Below are positions 8,556 through 16,362 of a stretch of DNA of 44,574 bases, in pieces. The position numbers were made by a program, and so were the translations under genes. This DNA comes from Rhizorhabdus sp. (GTDB taxonomy: Bacteria > Pseudomonadota > Alphaproteobacteria > Sphingomonadales > Sphingomonadaceae). The notes under the pieces were generated by a model, which was not told where the DNA came from, did no database searches, and saw only the letters and a list, made by a program, of their open reading frames with translations. The DNA is taken from the NCBI RefSeq assembly GCF_018006725.1, contig NZ_JAGMXV010000013.1, positions 1-44,574 on the forward strand, given 5' to 3'. Each line of letters starts with the position of its first letter. Positions within the stretch are counted from its first letter, which is position 1.

Positions 8556-9625
8556 TGCCCGGACTGTTCGATCCCGTGCGCCTCGGGGCGCTCGACCTGC
8601 GCAACCGCATCGTGATGGCGCCGATGACGCGCAGCCGCGCGGACGACGCCGACCGGCCGACCGACCTGCACGTCGATTATTATGCGCAGCGCGCCGACGC
8701 CGGCCTGATCGTGAGCGAGGGTATCCACCCGTCGATCGAGGGCAAGGGCTATCCCCGCACGCCGGGTATCTATGACGACGCGCAGCGCGTGGCCTGGAAC
8801 AAGGTGACCGACGCGGTCCACGCGCGCGGCGGGTCGATCGTAGCCCAGTTGATGCATGTGGGCCGCATCGCCGCCGAAGCCAACCGCCCCGCCGGAACCG
8901 ATATCATCGCCCCGTCCGCCATCCAGGCCAATGCAAAGCTGTGGACAGCCACCGGCATGTCGGGGACGATGATGCCCCGCGCGCTGGAGACGTCGGAAAT
9001 TCCAGGCGTGATCGAGGCCTATGCTTCGGCCGCCGCACGCGCGATCGCGGCGGGGTTCGACGGGGTCGAGCTTCACTGCACCTCGGGCTATCTGCCGGCC
9101 CAGTTCATGGCGACCGGCACCAATCGCCGGACCGACGGCTATGGCGGTTCGGCCGCAAACCGGGTGCGCTTCGTCGTCGAGACGCTGGAAGCGCTGGCTG
9201 CGCGGATCGGGGCCGATCGGGTCGGCTTCCGCATCTGCCCCGGCAATCCGTTCAACGATCTGCACGACGAGGATCCGGCGGAAACCCATGCCACCCTGCT
9301 CGATGCGATCGACGGGCTGGGGCTCGCCTACTGCCATCTGATCGCGATGGACGTGCCGCAGGGGCTCGATCATCGGGCGCTGGCCGCCGCGCACTGGCGC
9401 GGTCCGCTGATCCTCAACGAGAGCATCGATCAGGTCAAGGCCGAGGCCCTGCTGTCGGACGGGGCGGCCGACGCCATCTCCTTCGGCCGGCCCTTCATCG
9501 CCAACCCGGATCTGGTCGAACGTTTCCGGCAAGGGCACCCGCTCGCCACCTTCGATCCGATGCTGATCTATGCCGAAGGCGCGCGCGGCTACACCGACTA
9601 TCCGGCCTATTCGCCAGCCGACTGA
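8555..9625 (+). CDS. Alkene reductase, Old Yellow Enzyme family
   Basis: A 356-residue FMN-dependent ene-reductase of the NemA/OYE group: LFDPVRLGALDLRNRIVMAP at the N-terminus, AQLMHVGR at 97-104, NRRTDGYGGSAANR in the middle and ISFGRPFIANPDL near the end. It would reduce an activated C=C (enone, unsaturated ester or nitro compound) using NAD(P)H. One oddity: the substrate carbonyl-binding pair normally reads HxxN or HxxH before GY, but here it is His174-Cys-Thr-Ser177-Gly-Tyr179, with Ser in place of Asn/His. It is the second gene of a pair with the NTF2-like protein and ends just before a hairpin at 9636. Confidence 0.92.
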   Translation: MPGLFDPVRLGALDLRNRIVMAPMTRSRADDADRPTDLHVDYYAQRADAGLIVSEGIHPSIEGKGYPRTPGIYDDAQRVAWNKVTDAVHARGGSIVAQLMHVGRIAAEANRPAGTDIIAPSAIQANAKLWTATGMSGTMMPRALETSEIPGVIEAYASAAARAIAAGFDGVELHCTSGYLPAQFMATGTNRRTDGYGGSAANRVRFVVETLEALAARIGADRVGFRICPGNPFNDLHDEDPAETHATLLDAIDGLGLAYCHLIAMDVPQGLDHRALAAAHWRGPLILNESIDQVKAEALLSDGAADAISFGRPFIANPDLVERFRQGHPLATFDPMLIYAEGARGYTDYPAYSPAD

Positions 9626-9635
9626 TGCGAGGCAA

Positions 9636-9661
9636 GAGGGAAGGGCGCTCGCCCCTCCCTC
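9636..9661. terminator. Hairpin between convergent genes
   Basis: GAGGGAAGGGCG (9636-9647) can pair with CGCCCCTCCCTC (9650-9661) over 12 positions with one A-C mismatch and a 2-base loop (4 if the last pair opens). It lies in the 43 bp between the convergent OYE and Dabb-like genes. There is no T-tract on either side, so a terminator function is plausible but unproven. Confidence 0.4.
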
Positions 9662-9668
9662 CCAGCTG

Positions 9669-10316
9669 TCAGGCGACGATCACCGGTTGCTCGATCGCGC
9701 AGAAGGTGTGGACGAGCAGCGGATGGACGAGGAACTCCGGATATTCGGGGTCGAACCAGCGCTCGACATGCGCCCAGTGCGCCGGGTGCATCATATAGGG
9801 TCCTTCGAGCCCCGCCCGGTCGGCATATTCCTGTTCCCAGACATGCGTCCATTCGTGGAGGCCCGAAGCCTCATCTGCGGTGGCGACCTGCCAGCGGCGG
9901 ATCGACGAGATCGCCTTCGGCAGCGATGAGGTTTGCTGCCCGAACTGGTCGAGCCTTTCCGGCGTGGGGTTTACCGAGGCGCGGAACAGGGCGACGCGAT
10001 ACAGTCCGCCGCCGTCGACGGGGCCGCCGACCGTGCCATTGGCATAGGACACGATATCCGCATGGGGGGTGACGGCCGGGTCGGCGAGCAGCCGGGCGGC
10101 ATGTGCCCAGGCGTCGCTGGCCAACGCCGCCTCACAAGCCGCGCGGTCGGCGAAGCTTCCGCGCCAGATCGCATCACCGCCATTGTAGACGCCGGGAAGG
10201 GTGGGGGCGAACAATATCGAGGCGCTGTCGATTGCCGCACTCGCCTCTGCGATCGTGCGCATCGCTTCGTCGCGGTGCTCGGGCGCGAAGGTCGGGATGA
10301 TCAGATGGTTATACAT
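9669..10316 (-). CDS. Dabb-like (stress-responsive A/B barrel) protein, two repeats
   Basis: A 215-residue protein that appears to contain two ferredoxin-like repeats of about 100 residues. The second half carries a Dabb-type pattern (HEWTHVWEQEYADRAGLE, then GPYMMHPAHWAHVERW). I chose the ATG at 10316 because it overlaps the stop of the preceding gene by 8 bp; the open frame runs 48 codons further but those residues are an Arg/Pro-rich antisense artefact. Dabb and EthD-like proteins include small cyclases, decarboxylases and hydrolases acting on polyketide-like or phenolic compounds, and also proteins without known activity. It is the last gene of an operon with 10309-10647 and the quinone reductase. 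Confidence 0.62.
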   Translation of the reverse strand: MYNHLIIPTFAPEHRDEAMRTIAEASAAIDSASILFAPTLPGVYNGGDAIWRGSFADRAACEAALASDAWAHAARLLADPAVTPHADIVSYANGTVGGPVDGGGLYRVALFRASVNPTPERLDQFGQQTSSLPKAISSIRRWQVATADEASGLHEWTHVWEQEYADRAGLEGPYMMHPAHWAHVERWFDPEYPEFLVHPLLVHTFCAIEQPVIVA

Positions 10317-10647
10317 GGGCGAGCGCCTCCAGCGCCTCGGCGGGCGCATAGGTGCCGCGCTTGCGCGAGAGTATGAACGGCGGCGCGGTCTCGTTCCACC
10401 ACCGATAAACCGCCTCGTCGCCGCGCGCCTGATGCTTGGCGCCCCAGACGCTGCCGGCATGATCGGCCTGCCAGATCAGCAGCAGCCGGTTGGGTGCGTC
10501 GTCGAGCCACATCGCCGGCTCGACCATTGTCTGGACCAGCTTGAGCCCACGCGCCTCGTTGCCGGGGGCATAGTCGGCCATATAGGCCTTCAGAAAGGCC
10601 TGGCCCATGCCGGGCCTGGTTTCGATTTCGTCGACGATCCAGATCAT
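10309..10647 (-). CDS. Small uncharacterised protein, possible ferredoxin-fold (NIPSNAP/Dabb-like)
   Basis: A 112-residue protein beginning MIWIVDEIETRPGMGQAF and continuing KLVQTMVEPAMWLDDAPN, LLLIWQADHAGSVWGAKHQ. The alternating strand/helix pattern and length suit a dimeric alpha-beta barrel like NIPSNAP or EthD proteins, but I do not recognise a specific family. It overlaps the quinone reductase upstream (ATGA) and the Dabb-like gene downstream (8 bp), so the three are co-translated. The arrangement suggests two small barrel proteins serving one pathway step, possibly as partners; that is inference. Confidence 0.6.
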   Translation of the reverse strand: MIWIVDEIETRPGMGQAFLKAYMADYAPGNEARGLKLVQTMVEPAMWLDDAPNRLLLIWQADHAGSVWGAKHQARGDEAVYRWWNETAPPFILSRKRGTYAPAEALEALAHV

Positions 10648-11645
10648 GACAGGGCCTCGTTGACCGCGAGAAGGATCTTGCCGCGGACATGGCCGTCCTG
10701 AATGCGGCGGTGCGCCTCGCCCGCCTGCGCGAGCGGCAGGATCTCGATCGCGGGGGCCTTGATCTTGCCGGCGCCCATCGCGTCAACGAGCGCGTTCAAC
10801 TGGCGCTCCTGTCGGGCGAAATTGGCGATGGTCGGAACGATCGCCACGCCCAGCTCGGCGGCGCGCGCGGGGTCGGGCATCGGTTCGTCCGCGATCAGCG
10901 TACCGATCGGCGCGACGATACCGCCCCGGCGGACCATCTCGATCGAGTCGAGCAGCGTTCCCTGGCCGACCGTGTCGACGACGAGGTCCACGCCATCGGG
11001 CGCCCAGGCTGCGACCTGCGCCCGGACATCGCCCTGGCGATAGTCGATCGCGAGATCGGCGCCGAGGCTGCGGACATAATCGACATTGGCGGGGCCGCAG
11101 GTCGCCGCGACCTTCGCGCCGGCCATCTTCGCCAGTTGCACCGCGAAACCGCCGGTGCCGCCCGCGCCGCCGTTGACGAGGACATGCTGGCCCGCCTTGG
11201 TCCCGCCGACATCGAACACCGCTTCCCATGCCGTGATCGCCGCCGTCGGGATCGAGGCAGCGTCGCGCAGCGCAACATGGTCGGGCAGCTTCACCACACG
11301 CTCGCGGTCGGACAAAACATATTGGGCGTAGGAGCCGCGCTCGCCCTTGCCCTGGTTCGATGCGGTCACGACGCGGTCGCCGACCGCGAGACCCGTGACG
11401 CCCTCGCCCACCTCGGCGACGAGGCCCGCAGCGTCGAAGCCGACGACGAAGGGGAAGACATATTGGAAATAAAGCTGGAGCCAGCCTTCACGCGCTTTCC
11501 AGTCGGCCGGATTCACGCCGGCATAGGCGACCTGGACGACGACCTGTCCGGGGCCGGCGCGCGGACGTTCGATCTGCGCGAGTTCAAGAACTTCGGGCCC
11601 GCCGAACCGGTTGAGGACCATCGCTTCCATCATGTCACCGGACAT
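10644..11645 (-). CDS. Zinc-independent quinone oxidoreductase-like MDR protein
   Basis: A 333-residue medium-chain reductase of the NADPH:quinone oxidoreductase group. GroES-like N-terminal domain (GPGQVVVQVAYAGVNPADWK), then a Rossmann domain with NGGAGGTGGFAVQLAK at about 158-173. The zinc ligands of alcohol dehydrogenases are missing. The ATG at 11645 sits about 9 bases after AAGGAGGG on the minus strand, so I prefer it over the GTG at 11654. Such enzymes reduce quinones or enones. It leads a three-gene minus-strand operon and is divergent from the SDR at 11794 across a 148 bp region rich in palindromes. Confidence 0.88.
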   Translation of the reverse strand: MSGDMMEAMVLNRFGGPEVLELAQIERPRAGPGQVVVQVAYAGVNPADWKAREGWLQLYFQYVFPFVVGFDAAGLVAEVGEGVTGLAVGDRVVTASNQGKGERGSYAQYVLSDRERVVKLPDHVALRDAASIPTAAITAWEAVFDVGGTKAGQHVLVNGGAGGTGGFAVQLAKMAGAKVAATCGPANVDYVRSLGADLAIDYRQGDVRAQVAAWAPDGVDLVVDTVGQGTLLDSIEMVRRGGIVAPIGTLIADEPMPDPARAAELGVAIVPTIANFARQERQLNALVDAMGAGKIKAPAIEILPLAQAGEAHRRIQDGHVRGKILLAVNEALS

Positions 11646-11668
11646 CGCCAGCACCCTCCTTATGATCT

Positions 11669-11739
11669 ATCTCGCAATATTGTGCCGAGATGAAAACGCA
11701 AATGCAAAGTCAAACTGTCATATCGCTGCGCATTGCGTT
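11669..11739. promoter_or_regulatory. Candidate operator cluster in divergent promoter
   Basis: ATCTCG (11669-11674) and CGAGAT (11686-11691) form a perfect 6-11-6 inverted repeat that encloses the palindrome CAATATTG (11675-11682). Next come AACGCAAAT (11695-11703), GTCAAACTGTC (11709-11719, reverse complement of GACAGTTTGAC) and ATTGCGTT (11732-11739). AACGCAAAT is also present at 7878, and GACAGTTTGAC at 26498. The dyad is a good candidate binding site for a dimeric repressor. The assignment is inference from symmetry and recurrence. Confidence 0.45.
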
Positions 11740-11793
11740 GTATAGGCTTGCGATCGGCGGTGGGTCGCGTTAGCCATCGAGTCGAACGACAAG

Positions 11794-12642
11794 ATGATCC
11801 ACATGGAGGGGATGGTGTACGATTTCACGGGCAAGACCGTGCTGGTCACCGGAGGAGGCGTCGGTATAGGGCGCGCTGCCGCCGAGGCGTTCCGCGATGC
11901 CGGCGCGCGTGTCGCAATCATAGAGATCGACGAGCAGCGCGCGGCGGATGCAAGGTCAGCTCTCGGCCCGGACGCGCTCGTGGTCGTCGGCGATGTGACC
12001 GATCCTGCGGCTGTGGCGGCGCTCGCCGAGAAGGTCGATGAGGCCTTTGGCGGGCTGGACGTCCTCGTCAACAATGTCGGCGACTTCCTGATGCTGGCCA
12101 AGCCGTTCGACCAACTGACCGACGAGGAGGTCGGCCGGCTGTACATGACCAACCTCGGCCAGGTCTTCTCGGTCACCAAGGCAATGATACCGCTGCTGCG
12201 CAAGAAGGGCGCCGGGAGCAGCATCGTCTGCGTATCCTCGATCGAGGGCTTCCGCGGCATTCCCAACTGCGCCGTCTATGCGGCGTGCAAGGCGGGGCTC
12301 ACCGGCTTTGCCAAGAGCCTGGCGCTGGAACTCGGTCCGGAAGGCATCCGCATCAACCTGATCGCGCCGGAGACGACCGACACCCCGCAGGTGCCGGTGT
12401 CGCTGATGATTCCCGAGGAACATCGCGAGCATATCCCGCGCTGGATCCCGCTCGGCCGCTTCGGCATTCCGCAGGACATGGCGTCGGGAATCCTGTTCCT
12501 CGCCAGCCCGCATGCGGCCTGGATCACCGGCACCGCGCTGCATATCGACGGCGGCGCACTGGCCGCGGCCGGCTGGTACCGCGATCCGCGTGGCGTCTGG
12601 ACCAACGTGCCCGTGCTGTCGGGCAACGGCCTCAATTTCTGA
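11794..12642 (+). CDS. SDR family oxidoreductase
   Basis: A 282-residue classical SDR: TGGGVGIG at 19-26, NNVG at 93-96, Ser149, Tyr162 and Lys166 (YAACK). The protein has an unusually long C-terminal tail after the last strand (AAAGWYRDPRGVWTNVPV), about 20 residues beyond most family members, which could cover the active site. Three in-frame ATGs (11794, 11803, 11812) compete; GGAGGGG at 11805-11811 lies too close to the third to decide. It opens a plus-strand operon with the epimerase-like protein and the SDR at 13580. Confidence 0.88.
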   Translation: MIHMEGMVYDFTGKTVLVTGGGVGIGRAAAEAFRDAGARVAIIEIDEQRAADARSALGPDALVVVGDVTDPAAVAALAEKVDEAFGGLDVLVNNVGDFLMLAKPFDQLTDEEVGRLYMTNLGQVFSVTKAMIPLLRKKGAGSSIVCVSSIEGFRGIPNCAVYAACKAGLTGFAKSLALELGPEGIRINLIAPETTDTPQVPVSLMIPEEHREHIPRWIPLGRFGIPQDMASGILFLASPHAAWITGTALHIDGGALAAAGWYRDPRGVWTNVPVLSGNGLNF

Positions 12643-12675
12643 TCTGCCCCCATTTCTGACCCGAGGGAAAAGCAT

Positions 12676-13575
12676 ATGAAGATCATCGTCGTCGGCGGTG
12701 CCGGCATGATCGGCGGGCGCGCTGCGCTCCATCTCAAGGCGAAGGGGCATGACGTCACGGTCGCCGGGCGCAATCCGCCGGCCACCGGCACGCCGCTCGG
12801 CGACCTGCATTTCCTGCGGGTCGACTATGTCAACATGGACTTTGACCGCGATGCGCTCGGCCAGTTCGATGCGCTCGTCTTCGCGGCGGGCAACGACGTC
12901 CGCCACCAGCCCGAGGGCGTCGGCGATCAGCATTGGCACGATGCCAATTCGGTCGGCGTGCCGCGCTTCTTCGAGGCGGCGAGGAAGGCCGGCATCAAGC
13001 GCGCGGTCAATGTCGGCAGCTTCTATCCCCAGGCGGCGCCGCACCTCGTCGAGACCAACGCCTATGTGAAGTCGCGCAAGGTGTCGGACGAGGGCGTGGC
13101 CGCCCTTGCCGACGACGGCTTCGTCGCGATGAGCATCAACGCGCCCTTCGTCGTCGGTGCGGTACCGGGCCTCGTCGTCCCGATGTTCGCCGCTTATACC
13201 CAATATGCCGAGGGCAAGTTCGCACCGATGCCCGAATTCGCGCCTCCGGGCGGCACCAACTTCATCTCGACCCAGTCGCTCGCCGAGGCGATCGAGGGCG
13301 GGCTGGAACGCGGCGAGCCCGGCGGTTCCTATCTGGTCGGTGACGAGAATCTGTCCTTCCAGGATTATTTCGGGGCCTTCTTTGAGGGTGTCGGCCGCGA
13401 AAAGCCGCCGGTGCGCGACGAAGAGCATCCAATGCTGCCCGATGGTGCGATCTTCTTCGGGCGGGGCAACAGCCTGTTCTACGACACCGATCCCAAGGTT
13501 GCAGAACTGCTCGGCTACCGCCGCAATGACATCGTCCCGGCGATCCGCGAGATCGTCGCCCAATATCGGAGCTGA
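12676..13575 (+). CDS. NAD-dependent epimerase/dehydratase-like (extended SDR) protein
   Basis: A 299-residue protein with an N-terminal Rossmann motif GGAGMIGG (7-14) and the fold of extended/atypical SDRs. The catalytic motif is not standard: instead of YxxxK it has Tyr130-Val-Lys-Ser-Arg134-Lys135, so the lysine is shifted by one position or replaced by arginine. The rest (VNVGSFYPQ at 112-120, NAPFVVG, FISTQSLAEAI) follows the family. It could be a reductase/isomerase with altered chemistry or a binding protein. GAGGGA at 12663-12668 sets the ATG at 12676. It lies between two SDRs with 33 and 4 bp spacers, hence in one operon. Confidence 0.8.
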   Translation: MKIIVVGGAGMIGGRAALHLKAKGHDVTVAGRNPPATGTPLGDLHFLRVDYVNMDFDRDALGQFDALVFAAGNDVRHQPEGVGDQHWHDANSVGVPRFFEAARKAGIKRAVNVGSFYPQAAPHLVETNAYVKSRKVSDEGVAALADDGFVAMSINAPFVVGAVPGLVVPMFAAYTQYAEGKFAPMPEFAPPGGTNFISTQSLAEAIEGGLERGEPGGSYLVGDENLSFQDYFGAFFEGVGREKPPVRDEEHPMLPDGAIFFGRGNSLFYDTDPKVAELLGYRRNDIVPAIREIVAQYRS

Positions 13576-13579
13576 TCGC

Positions 13580-14362
13580 ATGACTGGCGCGCTGGAGGGC
13601 AGGGTCGCGATCGTCACGGGCGGTGCCGACGGCATCGGCCGGGGCGTGGTCGAGCGGTTTCGGGCCGACGGTGCGCAGGTGCTGCTCGCCGACTTCGACG
13701 AGGAAGGCGGACATAAGGCGGCAGAGGAGACGGGGGCGCATTTCTTCCCCTGCAACGTCATGCAGAAGGACCAGGTCGAAGCGATGGTCGCCGAGGCGAT
13801 CGCCCGCTTCGGCACGGTCGACATTCTGATCAACAACGCCTGGGGCGGCACGCAACTCGGCCGGATCGAGAATAAGAGCGACGCTGCGATCCAGCACGGC
13901 CTGACCATGGCGCTGATGGCGGCCAAATGGGCGATGCAGGCGGTGTTCCCGGTCATGAAGGCGAAGCGCTGGGGACGTATCGTCAGCATCGCGTCGCTCA
14001 ACGGGGTCAACGCGCATATCGGGTCGGCCGAATATAATGTCGGCAAGGAGGCGCTCCGCGCCTTCACCCGGACCGCCGCGCGCGAATGGGCGGGGCACGG
14101 CATCACCTGCAACATCGTCTGCCCGGCGAGCATCAGCGCGGCCTATCGCAAGTTTCGCGACATGAATCCGGAGACGGCGGCGATCATGGCCGCGCAGAAT
14201 CCGATGGGACGCATGGGCGATCCGGTCGAGGATATCGCGCCGGTCATCGCCTTTCTGTCGAGTGAGGACAGCCGCTATCTGACCGGCAATACGCTGTTTC
14301 TCGACGGTGGGTCGCACATCAACGGAGTCGCCTGGGCGCCGGAGCTTCCCGAGGACGCTTGA
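13580..14362 (+). CDS. SDR family oxidoreductase
   Basis: A 260-residue classical SDR: TGGADGIG at 13-20, NNAWG at 85-89, Ser139, Tyr152 and Lys156 (YNVGK). Asp38, at the end of strand beta-2 (LLADFD), favours NAD(H). The ATG at 13580 follows the preceding stop by 4 bp; the open frame starts far upstream, inside the epimerase-like gene, but only the portion from MTGALEGRVAIVTGG is SDR. The C-terminal NTLFLDGGSHINGVAWAPE is slightly extended. It is followed by a TetR regulator after 22 bp. Confidence 0.9.
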   Translation: MTGALEGRVAIVTGGADGIGRGVVERFRADGAQVLLADFDEEGGHKAAEETGAHFFPCNVMQKDQVEAMVAEAIARFGTVDILINNAWGGTQLGRIENKSDAAIQHGLTMALMAAKWAMQAVFPVMKAKRWGRIVSIASLNGVNAHIGSAEYNVGKEALRAFTRTAAREWAGHGITCNIVCPASISAAYRKFRDMNPETAAIMAAQNPMGRMGDPVEDIAPVIAFLSSEDSRYLTGNTLFLDGGSHINGVAWAPELPEDA

Positions 14363-14384
14363 TTCCCGGTCAAAGCACGGGAAG

Positions 14385-15059
14385 ATGGCCCGCGTGGACA
14401 CCAAATCAGATTCTATCCCCGCCCGGCCTGCGGGACGCCCGCGCCGCCTGACGCTCGATCGCCTGCTCGACACGGCGATCGAGATGGGCCTTCCCGACCT
14501 CAACATGAAGGAACTGGCGGCGACGCTCGGCGTCGGCATCGCAACCCTCTACCGCTATGTCGACAATCGAGAGGCGCTGATCCGGCTTGCGGTCGGCCGG
14601 CAGGCGATCCGTGCGCTGCCGATCGACAGGGGGCAGCCCTGGCGCGAACTGGTGATGGATCACGCCACCTCGCTGTTCAGCTCGGTTGGGCAACAGCCCT
14701 CGCTGGTGATCGAGTTCGTCGAGGCGCGTTGGGGGATCGAGGTCGAGCTCGAATCGGTCGATGGCTTTCTCGGTGCGCTCAAGGCGCGAGGCTTTACTGC
14801 GCGTGAGGCGATGGACCTCTATCGCGCGATGGCGAAGGTCGTGCTCGGCGCGGCCGTCGCGGCCGGACATTTCGCGGCGCTCTCGGCGCGGGGCACCAAC
14901 CAGGCACGCGAACTCAAGACGGCGCTGGAAAGCTGGGACGAGGACGAGCTTCCTCATCTGCGCGCCGCCGCCGACGATTATGCGGACGAGGCCGCTGCGA
15001 CGGCGTGGCGGCCGATCCTCGAAGCGGTCATGGAGCAGATCGCCGGTCACCATCCCTGA
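14385..15059 (+). CDS. TetR/AcrR-family transcriptional regulator
   Basis: A 224-residue regulator with an N-terminal helix-turn-helix (about 42-60: KELAATLGVGIATLYRYVD) preceded by a basic GRPRRLTLDRL stretch. The C-terminal ligand domain is not diagnostic. The ATG at 14385 is poorly spaced from its GGGAAG; a GTG at 14394 (VDTKSDSIPARP) with GGAAG about 10 bases upstream is a real alternative. It lies co-directionally between the SDR operon and a cytochrome P450, and 70 bp separate it from the P450. It probably represses the surrounding operon in the absence of the substrate or a CoA intermediate. Confidence 0.88.
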   Translation: MARVDTKSDSIPARPAGRPRRLTLDRLLDTAIEMGLPDLNMKELAATLGVGIATLYRYVDNREALIRLAVGRQAIRALPIDRGQPWRELVMDHATSLFSSVGQQPSLVIEFVEARWGIEVELESVDGFLGALKARGFTAREAMDLYRAMAKVVLGAAVAAGHFAALSARGTNQARELKTALESWDEDELPHLRAAADDYADEAAATAWRPILEAVMEQIAGHHP

Positions 15060-15129
15060 TGGCACTTTCGGTCAGGTTGCCGGATCGGTGAGGTTATGAT
15101 AATTCGGTTCCGTAAATGGAGCCGTTCTG

Positions 15130-16362
15130 ATGGATATGGAAACGACGATCGAACCCGATGAGCGGCGGACCGCCTTTGGCCGCCGCCCATCGCGCGTGCC
15201 CGTCGAGCGCGACAAGAACGGCACCTGGCACATCCGCAGCTTTGCCGCCGCGCGCAAGCTGCTGCGCAGCGATGCGACCAAGCAGGCGGGGTTCAAGGCC
15301 GAACTGCTCGAGCGGCTGCCGGAGAAGGGCAAGGTCCCGATCCTGTTCCTCGAAGGCAAGACGCACCGCGAGCAGCGCCGGCTGACCGCCCCCTTCTTCA
15401 CGCCGCGCGCGGTCGACAGCCGCTATCGCGAACTGATGAACGACCTTGCCGACAAGGTGATCGGCGACTTCCGTCGCGCGGGGCGGGGCGAACTCAGCAC
15501 CATGGGCATGGAGATGGCCGTCGGCGTCGCGGCGCAGGTCGTGGGCCTTACCGACAGCCGCAAGCCCGGCCTCGACAAGCGGATCAACGCCTTTTTCGCC
15601 GATGGCCTCGAAACTGCCGAGGGGGCGCTGCGCAAGGCCTGGCAGGCGCTGGTCGCGCAATATCGGCTGATGCGCTTCTACTGGTATGATGTTCGGCCGA
15701 GCGCGAAGGTCCGCCGCGCGGCGCCGCGCGAGGACGTGATCTCGCACCTGCTGGCGGAGGGCTATAAGGACACCGAAATCCTGACCGAGTGCATCACCTA
15801 TGGTGCCGCCGGGATGGTTACGACGCGCGAGTTCATCACCGTCTGCTCATGGCACCTGCTCGAGAATCCGGTGCTGCGCGACCATTATCTCGCCTCGGAC
15901 GAGGATGCGCGTTACGCGTTGCTCGAGGAGTTGCTGCGGCTCGAACCGGTGGTCGGCACCATCTTCCGCCGCACGACCTGCCCGGTGTCGGTCGGCGAGT
16001 CCGAGATCCCCCAGGGCGCGCTGGTTGCGGTGGACGTCCGCGCGGTCAACGCCGATCCGGCCGTCAGCGGAGAGAGGCCGCTCGCCGCCCAACCGGGCCG
16101 CTGCCCGGCCGATCGAGCGGGCGGGCCGGTGCTGAGCTTCGGCGATGGCCATCACCGGTGTCCTGGCTCCTTCCTCGCGATCCAGGAGACCGACATCTTC
16201 CTGCTGCGCCTCCTCGCGATACCGGGGCTGCGTTTCGAGAAGGTGCCGGACGTGACCTGGAACGACCTCGTCACGGGCTATGAGCTGCGCAACGCCTGGC
16301 TCGCCTGCGATCAGGGGCCGGCGACGACCTCGGACGGGCCCTCGGTCAGGGCGACGGTGTAG
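15130..16362 (+). CDS. Cytochrome P450
   Basis: A 410-residue soluble bacterial P450. Haem-ligand loop FGDGHHRCPG at 337-346 with Cys344; ExxR is Glu267-Leu-Leu-Arg270; the I-helix oxygen-activation motif is Ala227-Gly228-Met-Val-Thr231. It would insert one oxygen atom into a hydrophobic substrate. No ferredoxin or ferredoxin reductase gene is seen in the window, so electrons must come from elsewhere. GGAG at 15118-15121 supports the ATG at 15130. The last 17 or so residues (after NAWLAC) are low-complexity and lie in the 52 bp overlapping the convergent NTF2-like gene. The expected meander sequence before the haem loop is unusual (PLAAQPGRCPADRAGG). Confidence 0.9.
   Translation: MDMETTIEPDERRTAFGRRPSRVPVERDKNGTWHIRSFAAARKLLRSDATKQAGFKAELLERLPEKGKVPILFLEGKTHREQRRLTAPFFTPRAVDSRYRELMNDLADKVIGDFRRAGRGELSTMGMEMAVGVAAQVVGLTDSRKPGLDKRINAFFADGLETAEGALRKAWQALVAQYRLMRFYWYDVRPSAKVRRAAPREDVISHLLAEGYKDTEILTECITYGAAGMVTTREFITVCSWHLLENPVLRDHYLASDEDARYALLEELLRLEPVVGTIFRRTTCPVSVGESEIPQGALVAVDVRAVNADPAVSGERPLAAQPGRCPADRAGGPVLSFGDGHHRCPGSFLAIQETDIFLLRLLAIPGLRFEKVPDVTWNDLVTGYELRNAWLACDQGPATTSDGPSVRATV

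Noticed and set aside
12163-12195. Short internal start sites and small frames within SDR genes
   Set aside because: They are alternative frames without ribosome sites, as expected in GC-rich DNA.
11956-14133. A 725-codon open frame on the minus strand
   Set aside because: It is antisense to three well-supported plus-strand SDR/epimerase genes, has no recognisable domain, and has the Arg/Asp/His-rich composition of a GC-rich shadow frame.
15130-16362. Frameshift in the P450 gene before the haem loop
   Set aside because: The odd PLAAQPGRCPADRAGG stretch lies in a continuous frame with all core motifs on both sides in the same frame. A real frameshift would need two compensating changes.
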